Assembly: GCA_023374045.1 (NCBI GenBank) | Contig: CM041779.1 | Coordinates: 294,758,167 to 294,822,166 of the forward strand | Origin: Limonium bicolor | Taxonomy: Eukaryota; Streptophyta; Magnoliopsida; Caryophyllales; Plumbaginaceae | Direction of reading: 5' to 3' | DNA length: 64,000 bases | Shown here: in pieces, positions 11,569-25,061 of the stretch | Numbering within the stretch: position 1 is the first letter of the stretch | Layout: each line of letters begins with the position of its first letter | Translations under genes and position numbers: made by a program | Notes under the pieces: generated by a model | Told to the model about the DNA's origin: nothing | Database searches by the model: none | What the model saw: the letters and a program-made list of their open reading frames with translations, nothing else

Positions 11569-14500
11569 AACTTCGTCCTCGAAGTTCACATTTCCACGCA
11601 TCATTGGATTAAAATACGGGAATTACTTTCGAAATTAACTTCCATTACCAACCACCCTTTACATCCAACCTCGGACTTAACGGTCTGGGCAACATATCCA
11701 CATTATACATCACCATATCGTAACATACTTACACGATAACCTCGGACTCACGGTCCGGGTACCTTAATAACATTACACTTACATAACAACCCTCAGACTC
11801 TCAGGTCTGGGTAGCAATACAACAGTTGGACTCATAGGTCTGAATAACATAACACTTTCGAAACAACCACATTAGGACTCAAGGTCTAAATTAATATTTA
11901 TTACTCATACCACACAACATGTCTTAGCATGTATAACAAACAGAAATACCTTTTCCATCTCTCCATGGGCTCCAATCCCATGTTGAGTACATAAACACTG
12001 TGATCCCGCAGAACCCGGTCGCGATGGACACCTTCTGGTCCCCGTTCCTTTGGGAGGTCAAAACAATTGCAAACATCTTTAAAATATACTTCCCATGTCA
12101 CCGGTCCGAAGACAAAGGCTCATACGTCCTCAGCTCGTGAGCAAGTACTACAAAAATATTCCATACTAGGTTAAGTATATAAGAGAATCCTTTATTCAAA
12201 ATATGAATCGACCGTTTTGGAAATATCAATTGAAATCCTTTTTGAAAACGCAACACAACTCCAAGTCCAATTTATGCTCTTTGTATCTTTCTTAACATGG
12301 TTATTTGTGACCACTTACAGGGAGCTTCAAGAGTCATCCAACCCTGATGTGATCAGCATCAGTGTTGAACTATCTTTCCACCCCAATTTGTGTTCGGCTT
12401 CCCTTGATCTCATGATAATCAAGTTTCACCTCCCACTTCATTTTCAACCAACAACTAATTCAAGCATATCCTATTTCCTATCTTTAAATCCTTCTAGTCA
12501 TAATCATTACATCTCCAAGGGATAGAACTCCGTCTATCAATCATCACCCAAATCCAACTTAATTCAAGTTACCTAGGGAATTTAATTCTCACTAGGTTCT
12601 ATGTCGGTCTCATACCCCTTCATAAATCACAACATTGTATATATATACATATTTTTATCAAAATACAATACATGGTTTACAATTATGCACCGTCGGGGTT
12701 TTAGTTCCCCGGGAGTTTCTTTACTCCCTTCCACTTGTACTCTCACACACCACTGTTAACAAAATAAACACACTTCCCACAATGGTATTCGCATCTTCTG
12801 TGCGCAATTACCACAATTTAACCATAAATGAATGTGTATGTTTATATAACACACGCGCCAACCATCATAACCAATTATTTTGTGCTATGCACAACATAGT
12901 TCACGTACACTTGTACGGTAAAACACACTAAGCGGCTTTACGCTCTACCCCCTTAAAAGGGATTACGCCCACATAATCAATCACTGAACCTTGGTTTTAA
13001 ATGTTCTGCCGTCATGAAGTATTTTAACTTCCACGCGGTCTGGTACACAATGCGTTTTGGTTAGAGGATTATAACCATATTGGTGTTTAATCCCTAAACC
13101 AAGAATTCTTATTAGAGTTTATCTAACTCGTAACCGGTTTCGGTCCTGGCCTGTGAGGCTTCTAGGCATTGATGACTAGCCATCCATTCATATTCACAAT
13201 GTATATTCGGCATTGATGCATGGGCTCACTGGCCTCTGTTGCGCAACTCTGATAATATAGGGCTAATTTGGCCCATTCGTTACTGTTACTGTATTGTACA
13301 TCTCCAATGTATTACCCTTATCTTAGGAAGAATGGTTTCTCAACCGAAGCATGGTATCTCTTACCCTGAGCGAATTCGGTGAGTTTCACAATTTTCCATC
13401 CACTTCTCCAATAGCTTACAGCGTAAACTACTATGTAATTCACAATGATTGACTTGCTTCTACCGACTTACTGTCGGTTGAGATTGAGCTACTACCTAAT
13501 GTGTAGTGCTCTCTCAATATTTCCCACACCTAGGGTATATTTCATACCGACTTTGGTATTTAGTGCTACTATAGTCACTTACTGTTAATCATGTCTCCAC
13601 CTTTAGTTTTGTACATGTATTCTTTCATTGGTGCGGCCTCGCATTACCTATGCATCGGCCATTATAACATTATTCCTCCACAATTACCATGCTTCTGATT
13701 CCTAGCTATCCCACTTGATCATTACTGCGCAAGTGCAATACCAAAACACTCAGTCATACAGAGTGTAGAGGCGTAAACTCTTGACAGTAAATCCCTTATG
13801 CGATTCGACATGGAATTCACACTGAGTTCCTCATCACACAGTACCTACCACTGGCTTATTGTCCAGTCTGTTTAACATCGCTTATCTTGCATCTCTACTA
13901 AGTTTAACTCATAACTGTCTTATCTGCCACATTATCATTCAACAATACTTATACAACGGTCGCTTACTGCGCATCGTGCTTATTGTAATACATAACACTA
14001 ACTTGCATGGTATTTACTGTCACATTAACTTCCACACGTTACTTACTTTATTCACATTATGGTTCGTCATTCATTTGGATGACTACCGAATGTTCTTTGA
14101 GCGTTGCTCACTCGAGTCACAAACCGGCGTTACTTAGCTTGGTGCTTCACTTTATACACACATACTACAAAGCTAACTGCTCTCTTTCTATAATAACGTC
14201 GTCCATCCTTAATATATTCTTGAACTTGATTCACATAACTACCGCTCCTGTGGTCTCACAATATCGAGAGGTATCCCCACTCTTAATGCAGTGGTTCGTT
14301 CTCCGCTCTATTACTTGTATAACATATACTTCTGCAACTGATCAAATTTAAAAACACAAGTTGTTGTGGCTTATAAGCCTTACTGTCACGATTCCTTCCA
14401 AGTTATCTCTGGGCAACTTAGGGTCCTACTGTTAAGTGGTTTTACCTTCAGTGTTTAATCCGGGTAATTGTTCCAAATCTTGTGTTTCTGTTATATTGCT

Positions 14501-16265
14501 CAATCTAACAATGTTTAATCCAAACACTCCTCAAGGATTGCTCCTGGGTGTTACTAACATATGCCATTACATCTGGCTTGCACTCATGGGTACATTCAGT
14601 AACTACGTCTTCTTACGTTCTTAGTTGGGTATTCGTTTCTGCTATCATGTCTTATCCCTCAGACTTCTCAAGTCATATTGATGTCTTTACATAACAGTCC
14701 GTGCTCTTCGCACTTCTTGACTCTATACATTTCCTTGAAATGAATTCGCTAATTCCTTTAGTCTCGTTAACTTGACCAGGTTTCTTTACTTCAACCATTT
14801 ATTGTAATCCTTAGCTCTTGTTTGACTTACACTACTGACCGTAGAACGGAGTCGACTACTTCCCGTGTTCTGGACTCTACTCGTATACATATGTGGGGTA
14901 CCATGCTGATACATTACTACTTACCCAACTAACCCATAAGTAGGTCTGTCAGGCCCACAAGCTCCTATCAGAGTGCGGTCGTCCCACAATTCAGTTGGTA
15001 CACTCGTAGTGTCCGTCACACGCCTAGGTGAAGTATCTGTTGTCAACTCCCTTATATTGTCCCGTGACAATATTCATTCCATGCTTCCCGAACTTAATCG
15101 AGGGAAAGTTTATCCATTGTTGAATTCTTATCAATTGCCCTTGGTTTACTGGTTTGGTTCTTAAAAGAAGGTAGAAAGAAGTATTGGTTTGAAAGAAAAT
15201 TTTGGTTTTGAAAGAAAGAGTTTAGATAAATCTGGGTTTGAAAAAAATTTTTCATGGTTTCACAACATCTTCTTACCTTAGCCAAGTCTAGCTTCTTGCT
15301 GACTGGTACTTACAATTACAGAGGTTAGGCTAGCAGGCCCTTCCACTGTTATGACGATCACATTTAACTTTATGGTACCTTTCCAAGTACTTTGTAGTGG
15401 TTATAAATTTCCCGAACAGCCCTGTTATAGCAGCACTTGCTATGGCAAGTGCGCCATGCTAACTGGCTATCGGTTTAGCACACATGCTGGTTGCGGTATT
15501 GTTCTTACTCGCACTATTATCAGTGGCCTCGTTGGCCCTCACTTGATCTTACAGTCTTGACAATAACCCTCTGGGTAACTCCTCACTGTATCATATGGTA
15601 ATTATCAACAAGGGTGTCTCTTACTCTTGGAGTCCCCCTTTACTTAGTATCGTATCCTCTTTATAGCCCGTTCCACGCACTTGTCGTGGTTACTGAGACT
15701 TGTCTCTTGTTTGGGCACTACGTTGTAGTTCCTTTGTCGGTTGGTATACCGTTGGTGTATCACTTAACAACTGCGGTTCCGTAGACACTTGTCTCGGGTT
15801 CCATTAATCCACTTCTTGCCTGTTGCACGATCGGTGCGTTGCAAGCTGGTTAATCTCGACTGCTCTGCATGTCGACCCAGGTTGCCGTAAATTCTATTCT
15901 CCTATACACGAATCCTTCATTCTTCGCTATTAAATGCGGTTAACGTTGTTCAGATGGAGACCGTCTCGGGATTCCCAGTTTTCGGGATCTACCGTATGAC
16001 AGGTTCTCCGTACCCTTAAAGGTACTTAATAACAGCCAGATCGGGTATTCCCGAGTAAGAGAGGACTTTCATCTCTCTGGCGTTGTTTTCCCAAGTCATA
16101 TACAGGGATTGTGGAGGGCGGGAAGGATATAGTAGGTTTCCAGTATTCACTGGTAATACCTAACTAGCGTATCTCTCACGCTATCACTCAACCGTTAACC
16201 CAAGTACTAAAATCCTAACTCGGTACTTCCTAAGCTCGGTAATTCAGTCATCAGAGCGATACTTC
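11569..16265 (-). other. Non-coding interior of the LARD
   Basis: No gene is supported: open frames are short and show no domain. Even so, much of it aligns in reverse orientation with 38719-42100; examples are 12946-12990 with 41340-41373, 13740-13800 with 40590-40650, and 15290-15350 with 38720-38790. Such retention over 3 kb without coding capacity suggests RNA-level or packaging constraint, or simply common descent. A second polypurine tract lies at 12946-12960. A purine-rich AAAGAAAG stretch lies at about 15165-15250. Confidence 0.7.
12946..12960 (-). promoter_or_regulatory. Second polypurine-tract-like motif in LARD
   Basis: The minus strand reads TTTTAAGGGGGTAGAGC after CGTAATCCC. It lies 1.4 kb upstream of the true tract at 11552. 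The equivalent motif follows the pol stop codon in the Tekay copies (34201-34217 and 47313-47326) and occurs at 41358-41373. Confidence 0.65.
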
Positions 16266-16277
16266 ACTCTGATACCA
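16266..16277 (-). promoter_or_regulatory. Primer-binding site (initiator tRNA-Met type) of LARD
   Basis: The minus strand reads TGGTATCAGAGT, five bases after the LTR end. It differs by one base from TGGTATCAGAGC, the complement of plant initiator tRNA-Met. A stem formed by 16251-16259 and 16264-16272 overlaps the site. Confidence 0.85.
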
Positions 16278-16282
16278 CTTTT

Positions 16283-19200
16283 TGTAACACCCCCAACCAC
16301 ACCGTACACATAACATCAAACTGCAGCGGAAAAATTCAACTCATCACATTACTTATTTCAATGGTGTTACACGCCGTTAACCACCCACGTGGCTAACAAG
16401 GCTAATACATGTACTTTGTATCGGTCTGATGGACTAGATTCCCGAGCAGCTACACGTTACATTTGCTTCCCTTAACAACAACCCATACACTTTATACATT
16501 CCAACCGTACCGAGTATTTACAAACTAATGCCGATAACAATTTCGGTCTTACTATGCCTACAATGCTTACGCCATTAAATGGCTACCCATGTATAAACAT
16601 CTACCCCGTCCTACTCTCGAACGGCTTCCAGCTCCTTGTACCTGAAATAGAAAAGGAGAGAAAGGGTGGCCCCCAAGGGGCTCAGCACCTTTGCTGGTAT
16701 GGTAATCCCGCAGCCCACATGCTACCGGGCCACGCACAACTAATTGTCGTCTTAGCATGTGATTTATTATATTTAAATCATGCATGCAACTGTAAACACA
16801 CAACACAAAACATTTCGCCTCAATGGGCTCAACAAACGGATAATACATCCTTACTTGATGAGTCACTCATGGTATTATTCATTATCCCTAGAGTGTTCCT
16901 CCTCTAACGGAGCTACTTCCTTAATAGACGACACTTACCCTTAAATCGGGTTATCCTTAAACGCCTCTTGTCACAAACTGGGATTCATTTCCATGATCCA
17001 CACACTCCATATCTTACAACATATCACATTCCTCACATAGCAAAACACAACAACACTTTTCTCGTTTCGACGTACACATGATAACATCGAATTCATTTTA
17101 AACATCTAACATAAACATATCATAGCATAGCAAGGGAATTTGCCTAGCAAAATAACACACACAAAACACCATAAGATCGGTTCACACAAGGAACCTTCCA
17201 CCATAGTTAGTATACATAGTGAGCCTAGAGATTACTGCCAATCTCATGCTAAGCTCGTTACCAACCTCGTTACCGTCCAGTTATATCGAACGGTTAACTT
17301 AAACCCAAGGTGTGTCGGATATAGTAATCCCAAGCACACCAAAATAACATTTGTATGCCCCTGTGGCCCGACGTGAGTCAGTAAACTAGCTTTGGATAAG
17401 CTAAGGGAAGATTGAAACCAAATTGGAATACAACCTATACATACACCAAGAGAGTCGAACCGGATATGACATCGACTCCCGTCCTCACACGCGTGGCCGG
17501 AACATGACCGGACTCCTCACCCCCCATTAGTACATATATACTTATAAATAAGTAGTTAGAGATCCATTATGGAGCCTACCACATCCACACACATACGGTA
17601 TCATAACCGAGTTAAGCACACAAGGGAGGTTCACACACTTGCATACAACAACAATATCCAACTAACTCACACATAGCCGTGGTTAGAACGTTCCCAAGGT
17701 TTGGGTCGTTAACTCCGAATACCGATCTCTCTCGTGTTCCTAGTTCTAGTTAGCTAAGGTTCGACACTTATTTGAGGTTAACGGTATCGGAGACCAGATG
17801 CGCCACATAAATGAATTACTATAAACTCATTACATGTTTTATCTTACAAGGTGGCAAACACTCAGAAAAACACATTGGCATACAAGCCGGTGTAATCCGG
17901 TAGGACACAGGTTGCAAGAAACCATACCTGTCACCGGAGTCCATTTTTACCATGTCCACTAACATTCCACGAACAATTCTCAAACAACTGGCACATTAAA
18001 GTTACCTTCATTAACATTGGGGTAATATGTTTGTGTAACGTCGAATGACCATAGTTAACCCCGTTTACTAGTTAAATATCTTTACATTTTTAACATGTTT
18101 CACTCTTTCATTTTACTTCAACTTTTCACCCACCAAATTGTGACTATAACTCACCTAACATGTCCTACACAATCTTATAACATCATTATCCATCAATCCC
18201 CATCATTAGACATCTTTTAATAACCTAAAACCATGTTTTTATAGTGGTCCGGGACTTGGTCCTCTTCTTAAGTCCCGGACCATATGCTAACTCAAGTCTC
18301 GGCCTTTTAAAATGGGGTGGTCCGGGACCTTATACAAGGCCTAAGTCCCGGACCACATCCTTATGTGACACTCGGCCTATTTTACACCCCTAGTCCGGAC
18401 TTGAACCATGACCTAGGTCCCGGACCAAAGCTACAGACTTGGTAAAATTGCATTTTTCAAACTTGTTGCATTATTTCTCCACCTCCATTAATTGTATAAA
18501 CTTACCTAATGTTCCTAGGTATATTCTAATGTCCAAATATCATCTTTAACCCTCCTAATTCCATGTTTGACTTGTTACTCAATTTCCACCCAAAATCTCA
18601 TAACACTTGTAACATTTACATTTGGTTTCCTAAGGGGTGTTTCACCTAAATGACCACTATACCGAAATGTTTCCTCACCTTCATAACATCATCTCCCAAG
18701 CATTTCCTCTTACTAACCAATCTCTTTTCACAACTTCTTGAATTCCTTTCTCAAACCTTACCTAAACATCATTCTCTCCTTATTCATCAGCATTTCCTAA
18801 ACCTTAAACAAACTTCTCTAAGACTTAAATACATCCTAAAAACACTCATTGGATTTCTAGAACTTCCAAGACAATGCCTAAATCCTTATAGCACCTTAGA
18901 ACACCTTAATGCATGTTTTCTTCCTTGGTGAAGCATGTATCCATTCCTAACCATTCCTAGTTCACCCAAGTTCATTTAAGTACTTAAAACTCCCTATACA
19001 TTTTACAAATTTTGCCATAGGTTCTCTTAGCACATCATCATTCCAAAACTCATAGTTTTCACCACTAAACATTCAAGAACACCTAAATCCATCAAAAACA
19101 CCATCACACACAAGACTTCACCAAATTTACACTACATCACAATATAGTGCATAGTTTAATTGCTTGGCACTTAGGCCCTTAAATGCATGGCTCTAAGGCC

Positions 19201-20855
19201 CTTAAATTGCATAAATCTTAAACACTGAATTTCCACAATATATATGCCTTTGACCTGCAAATACATACACCAAGACATATGTTCTTTTACTAGTCTCCTT
19301 GAGAACACTTTACTAAGTCATTCACCATTTGCTCTTTAGGTAGTTTCAACAAGCATTATAAGCTCATTTCTCCTAAGGCATTAAACAACATTAGGTTAGC
19401 ATATTTACCTTTTCCACCCAAACTTCTTTCTTGTTTCCTTATAAAACTGGTTAGGTATTTGATTCCTTGTCAAGTTCTAAACAATATACAAACATCATAA
19501 TGAGTATTCAAGCTTTAAGCTTCATCTCATTGTAAACCCTAATTACATATATTGTTTTAACACATCAAGGTAATTGTTTTACCTTTGAATGGAAAGAGAG
19601 CTTGAATGAGTATCAAGAGAGGACTCCTCCTAGCCCTTGGAAGATTCAAATGAAGCTAAAACAAGACAAGAGAAGACACCATTACAAGGTGCATTTTCGG
19701 CCAACACCAAAAATGAAGGAAATAGAGTTTTCTTTGGTTTTTCCTTACCTTGAAGCAAAGGTGATCAACAAGGCATAAAAATATAAGCTCAAGCTCCTTC
19801 CATGGAAGTTCTCCTTGGCACCGAAATGGGTGGTTTGATGATTTGAAAAGACAATGCTGTAGAGCTTGCTCCAACTAAGAGAACGGTAGTCTCGGAATTA
19901 AATCGGAGCATGGAGTCATAAGTTACAAGTGAAGGAAGATGAAGAATGAGATGGTGCTGTTGGAAACCGATGGAGAGAGGAGGAAGAAGATGGCTACCGT
20001 GGGAAATGAAAGGAAAGAAGAGAATGAGGAGGTAAGTTTGCTTTTGTTAAGAGATATTTATGTATAAAGCAAAAATAGTACTTTACTTTAAGCTTTACTT
20101 TACTTATTTGATTTCGTTTACAAGTTGGTGACTCACACCTTGAAAAACCGGCCCCCATTTAGTTAGAGGGTACTTTAGTCTTTATTTGTCAATTTAATTA
20201 CTTATAATAACATATGTTACAAACTAGCTTATAAAAATCACTATTCACAAAAACAAGGCACATAGAAGTGAAATTTTTGATTTCCCATTGATATAGACAT
20301 CCAAATGTGATACTATATAGTACACATATATTTAAGAGTAATGATGAACATTTAGCCATTCAAAACTCATTTACAAGACAAATTTTCAAAAACGTGCTTT
20401 AAGACTCCTTAAAGCACTTTTTGTGTTCTACCTTGTTCTCAAGCTTGGTTTTCTTTGGTAACTGATTTAATATGTTCATTAACATATTTATAAGGTATAG
20501 GTATGACCATTAGGTCTTATACAAATTTATCCCAAGCTTAGAGCACATTTTAGCCCATATTGACCTTAAGGTGTTTATTTATGTTTTGTTTGGTTTCATT
20601 GTCTACCAAGGTTTCCTAAGGACTTAATTAGCCTTATAAAGTCATAATTAAATATTATCAAGTCTTGGTAGGCTCTTTGGGTCCTAACCAAGTTCACTCC
20701 AAGCTTAGAGCATGTTTTTGCTCACACCGTGTCTTAGTGTTTTATTGTGTTTTAACTATGGTTTAAACTATACACTGATGTTCCTAAGGCACTTTTTAGC
20801 CTTTAGATAACATATTTAAACATTTAAACAACATACCAAGGTTTGGGGTATTTCA
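16283..20855 (-). repeat. 5' LTR of the LARD (4573 bp, complete)
   Basis: The plus strand reads TGTAACACCCC at the left end and GGGGTATTTCA at the right, so the LTR itself is TGAAATACCCC...GGGGTGTTACA. It carries the GC-rich hairpin array at 18246-18426. It shares long blocks with the Tekay LTRs, for example around CACAATATAGTGCATA (19139 and 45488) and CTATATAGTACACATATA (near 20315 and 46677). Confidence 0.9.
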
Positions 20856-21424
20856 GTAGGCTTTCAACTCCCTATGGCTGCATTGAAGCTGGCTCCATTA
20901 GAGCCCGAGGTTCGTAAGGGAATATTGAGGTAATTGCTACAGAACTCAAGAGAGTGATTCGGCAATGAGGAAGCCAACAAACCAGCCAGTTCCACTTTTC
21001 CCTGGGGCAGCCCCAATCGATATCCTGCAAGGTTGACGTTGCTCGAGCCGCAAATCACAAATATGGATTAAGGCTAGAACGACCCACTGCCTAGGAGTGA
21101 GCACCGAATTCCAAAGGAAGAGGAGCCAAGGCAAAAGTAGTAGCCCAGATTTGCCGTAAGAGGAGCCCGGAATTGAAAACAAATTAGCAGCACTCTATCC
21201 TAATCCAGCAATTTCAGACCTTAGTTGTTCACAAACATTGGTCAACCTTTAAGCCACGTGTTCAAAGAGTTCATAGTGGAATTTGCTTGACCTTAATGCT
21301 TATCCTGGGGTCGCACAGATCGAAAAGCAAGTGGATTAGTGTTGTCAGTATCCATCAACTATAGAAAATTAAAGCACAAAATCCAAATCTTATCAATCAA
21401 GGGCTTCAATTCTAGAATGTGGCA
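20856..21424. other. Unassigned flank between LARD and Tat element
   Basis: About 570 bases with no recognisable gene, repeat or domain. It does not match the Tekay pol that lies on the other side of the Tat element, so it is not the simple left half of an insertion site. Confidence 0.4.
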
Positions 21425-21895
21425 TGAAGTGGGGTTCCACCGCACGGAGTCTTAATCAAATGGCTGAGCAAAGAATATATGCTGCCTGCGGAGACAACAG
21501 ATGGATCTCTCTCTGACCAAACCCCCTTCCGACTCCAACGAACGGACTCTTACGACAAGGAAGCTATACCACAGACAGACTGCGGAGGAGTAGTCGCCTC
21601 CAACGCAAAGCAAAGATCCTCTCCGAAGAGCTAAAAGTCATTCGCCTCCGAAGCAAAGCAAAATCCCCTCCGAAGGGTTGGGAGTAATTATTCAAAAAGA
21701 AGGGTGAAGTTACACAAAAAGCCTTGTATAACTAAGAATACTCTAGAATAATGTAGGCCTACAGAAACGGTTATACACTGTAGAAGAGCCTATAAATAAG
21801 AACCATAAGTTATGTAACAAGGTACGCTTTCATCAATACAATACTTGGAGATCTCTTTGCAATCTGAGTCTGAGTGCGAGTTCGATACGATCTCA
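21425..21895 (+). repeat. 5' LTR of the Tat element (471 bp)
   Basis: It begins TGAAGTGG and ends GATCTCA. It matches 31617-32083 apart from a substitution in TGGGGTTCC/TGGAGTTCC, a 3-base indel near GAGTCTTAATC, and one extra C. A TATA box lies at 21791. Confidence 0.92.
21791..21798 (+). promoter_or_regulatory. TATA box of the Tat 5' LTR
   Basis: TATAAATA sits about 105 bases before the LTR end, a normal spacing for a short plant LTR. The same box occurs at about 31980 in the 3' LTR. Confidence 0.65.
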
Positions 21896-21897
21896 TT

Positions 21898-21913
21898 TGG
21901 CGCCGTCTGTGGG
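21898..21913 (+). promoter_or_regulatory. Primer-binding site of the Tat element
   Basis: TGGCGCCGTCTGTGGG starts two bases after the LTR end. This word is a familiar leader sequence of plant Tat elements; its first nine bases match the 3' end of tRNA-Asp. Confidence 0.8.
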
Positions 21914-21973
21914 AAACGAACGATAACCACGATTCAATCCACAAGAGTCACGGTTCTTGTCTTTTGTTCAAAC

Positions 21974-24087
21974 ATGGCACCACGATCAAGCAAAGGGAAG
22001 GGGAAGATGGCCGCGACCGGGGAGAGCTCATTCTCGAAGGAAGACCTCACTGATCTGATGAGGAGTTTTGCGCAAGAAGTCAATGAGAAGATGGCTGAAA
22101 GCAATGAGCGGTTTCAGCAGGAACTGGCGGATAGAGATCTGGAGCACCAGAAGAAGATCGATGAGATGGCGAATGTAATCGAGGATCTAAAAGCAAAAAG
22201 CGGATCAAAAAGCGACGAAAGCCGGAAAGAGAAGTCACCACCGAAAGGTGCAGAGGAAGACCTCGTCGACATGTCGCTGTATCCCTTCACCGAAAACATT
22301 CGGAAGGCGAAGCTTCCACCGTTCTTTGTCGCTCCAGCAATAGAGAAGTACGACGGAACTGGAGATCCCGCTCAACATATCAAGAAGTTCATCTTTGCGA
22401 TGAACACTCAGGGGATCAGTTCCCAGGCACTCTGCAATCTGTTTCCGGGAACACTTACCAAAAGAGCTCTGAATTGGATCTCTTCTCGGAAACCTCAATC
22501 CATCTCAAGTTTCAAACAACTTACAGAGGAATTCCAACTTTACTTCGCAGCAAGTAAAAAGATCCAGAGGGATACGATTGAGTTGATGGATGTTAGGCAA
22601 AGAAGGGGAGAGACGGTGAAGGAATACAGCGAACGCTTCATAAACAGGTGGCTGAAATAGACGATGTGGATGAGAAGATACTGGTGAAAGCTTTCGGAAA
22701 TGGATTGGCGAATCCAAGGCTGGCAGGGAAAATTGCTACCAAAGCACCGCAAACTCACGGAGAGTTAGCGGAAATGCTGCACGATTTCTTGAAATCGGAG
22801 ATTGCGGAGAATAAGGCGAAAGAACTGGCTAATAGCTTCAGGCCGCCTAATGAGAAGAGACAGGGAGGAGCGTCGTCTGTCGGCGCGAATTATGGGGAGA
22901 CATCCGCTCCGAAACCTTGGGGAGCTAGGTACAAGCCCTATGGGAAGGATCTGGTCGCACCTACCCATTCTGGGGGTAGGACGACGTACGGAGCAAAGGT
23001 GATTACTATCGCTCCAGGAAGGTACGCAGCTGCGGTAAGGGAAGGCTACCTTCCGCCTCCGAAGAAGCCTATCTCAGGCGAGAGCACATTGGCGTTTTGT
23101 GAATTCCACGGGCACTACAGCCACAGAACGACCAATTGTGTAACATTATCAAGAGAACTGAACAAAATCGATGAGCAGAGAAAGAAACAAGAAAAGCAGA
23201 AACAGGAAGCTCCCAAACAGCAAAGGAATAACAGCGACTATCAAAACCGATCTCGTTACGGGCATAACGGGGGCGGCATGAGGAATGAAGATCACCCTGA
23301 GCTAGACCATAGCAAATCTTTCGATTTTGGGGTCATAACTGGTTTATTCTCAGAAAAGGGGCCGTTCACGGCAAAAGAAAAGAAAAGGCACGTACACGAA
23401 GTCCATGAGAAGCTACCAGAGAAGAAAGTTCAAAGAAGAGAGCCTTTACCACCTATCTACTTCACGGAAGAAGATGAAGAGGGAGTCTACTACCCCCACA
23501 ATGACCCCCTCGTCATTCGAGCTCAAATCAATGATAGGATGGTGGGAAATATCCTTGTCGACAGCGGAGCGGGAGCAAACGTGATTTCCCTAGCGGCGTT
23601 CCGGAAGCTGGAAATCCCGGATGAAAAGGTCAAGCCGTTTACTGCTACTTTCGGAGGATTCATTGGGGGAATCACGGCTCAGGCCAGCGGCAGCGTCGAT
23701 GTCACAATGACGTTAGGCCAAAAGGAAGATCGGAGAACAGAAAGGATAACCTTATATATCATGCGAGATCTGTCCGGATACAACGTCTATTTGGGGCGAC
23801 CTGGGATCAATGCTTTCGGAGCTGTCTGTAGCACCTATTACCTCAAGCTCAAATACTTGACAAGGGGCGGAAAGCTGGTGTCCATTCCTGGAAGCCAGAA
23901 AACAGCAAGGGTGTGCGAAGTCCGGATTACTGAGGATTTTCCGGAGGAAGACGTAGTCAAAGAGGTCGGCTCCAGTCGAGAGTACGAAGAAGGAGAAGCC
24001 AGGACAAGGATGTCTGGAGAAACCCCGAAAAGGTGGTGGTACCGCGGAACGGCCAAGAGAGGTACCCCTGAACTCCGATCCTTCTAA
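21974..24087 (+). CDS. gag-pro: Gag and aspartic protease of the Tat element (one frameshift)
   Basis: Start chosen at the ATG opening MAPRSSKGKGK; the frame is open upstream into the LTR, but that part is leader. Gag core (residues 100-230) has the FTENIRKAKLPPFF and KYDGTGDPAQHI segments. The frame changes by one base near 22645 and continues from EIDDVDEKI. A knuckle-like block CEFHGHYSHRTTNC lies at about 23100. Protease follows at about 23530-23860, with active site ILVDSGAGANVIS and the flap-side GRPGINAFGA. The protease cuts the polyprotein inside the particle. The frame stops at 24087, but homology shifts frame near 24070 and runs on into RT, so a single gag-pol ORF is likely ancestral. 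Confidence 0.88.
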
Positions 24088-25060
24088 ATTTTTTAAAATT
24101 GGAAATGCTTTTCTCCATGATGAGCAGATTCGCTTAATGAGATTTTTGAAAAAAAGAAGAAAAACATTCGCCTGGAGCCCAAAGGACATGCCCGGAGTGG
24201 ACGCCAGCGTTATCCAGCATAACTTGAACGTCGATCCGAAGTTTCCCGCCATCCGGCAGAGGAAGAGGATCATAGGAAGGGAAAGGGACGAGGCTGCGCG
24301 GACGGAGGTCGAAAGGTTGCTGGAGGCCGGCTTTATTAGGAAAGTCTTTTATCCAAAATGGCTATCAAATGTAGTTTTGGTTAAAAAAGCAAACGGAAAA
24401 TGGAGGATGTGCGTGGATTTCACGGATCTGAATAAGCTTGTCCGAAAGATTTTTATCCTTTACCTTCCATAGATAAGCTTGTAGCGGCAACGGCGCAGAG
24501 TAGTGTGATGAGTTTTTTGGATGCGTTTTCTGGGTATAACCAAATAATGATGAACAAAAATGACCAAGAGAAAACATCTTTTGTCACCTCAACTGGTATT
24601 TTTTGTTACAAGGTTATGCCGTTTGGACTAAAAAATGCAGGAGCGACCTTCCAGCGAATGATTGACGAGGTATTTCGGGGGCAGTTGTCTCGAAATGTGG
24701 AGGCATATGTGGATGATATAGTAGTGAGAAGCGATTCTATAGCTCAGCACATGGAAGACCTTGAGGAAACCTTCAATACCCTGGATAAATACAAAATCAA
24801 GTTAAATCCTGAAAAATGTGTCTTCGGAGTCACCCGAGGGAAGTTTTTGGGGTTTATAGTCGGACAGAGAGGAATTGAAGTTGATCCGGAGAAAACCCAA
24901 GCAGTCCTCAACCTTCCTCAACCGAGAAACATTAAAGACGTACAAGCCTTGAATGGGAGACTCACTGCCTTAAGCAGATTTTGCTCCAAACTCCAGGAAA
25001 AGTCTATTCCATTTTTTAATACCCTCCGCAAAAATAAAAATTCCAGTGGGATACGGAGTG
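24060..25060 (+). CDS. pol: Reverse transcriptase of the Tat element (frameshifted)
   Basis: RT copies element RNA to cDNA in the particle. Visible landmarks: FAWSPKDMPGVD before the domain, VVLVKKANGKWRMCVDFTDLN (fingers), SFLDAFSGYNQI with the first catalytic Asp, MPFGLKNAGATFQR, and the YVDDIVV catalytic pair at about 24706-24726, followed by KCVFGVTRGKFLG. One base appears missing near 24432 (between DLNK and PKDFYPLP) and another near 25040. The catalytic residues are intact. Confidence 0.88.
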
Positions 25061-25061
25061 T

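Larger units (their letters stand above)
7936..20855 (-). mobile_element. LARD-like non-autonomous element with giant LTRs
   Basis: Two near-identical LTRs (7936-11551, truncated on the left by the TR-GAG insertion, and 16283-20855) flank a 4.7 kb interior. On the minus strand the order is 5' LTR (right), primer site, interior, polypurine tract, 3' LTR (left). No gag or pol motif is visible inside. Giant LTRs around a non-coding interior define LARD elements. LTR ends, primer site and leader match the Tekay element at 43215-57319, so that family is the likely source of its enzymes. The right flank is GTAGG; the left flank is outside the window. Confidence 0.85.

Noticed and set aside
13859..14351. 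Plus-strand open frames of about 92-114 residues in the LARD interior
   Set aside because: No domain or codon signal, and the homologous region of the second LARD does not keep the frame.
15094..15285. Possible small protein rich in Phe, Asn and Gln
   Set aside because: It is a translation of a purine-rich AAAGAAAG stretch on the opposite strand.
20864..21182. Minus-strand open frames between LARD and Tat element
   Set aside because: Short, overlapping, and without recognisable domains; left as unassigned flank.
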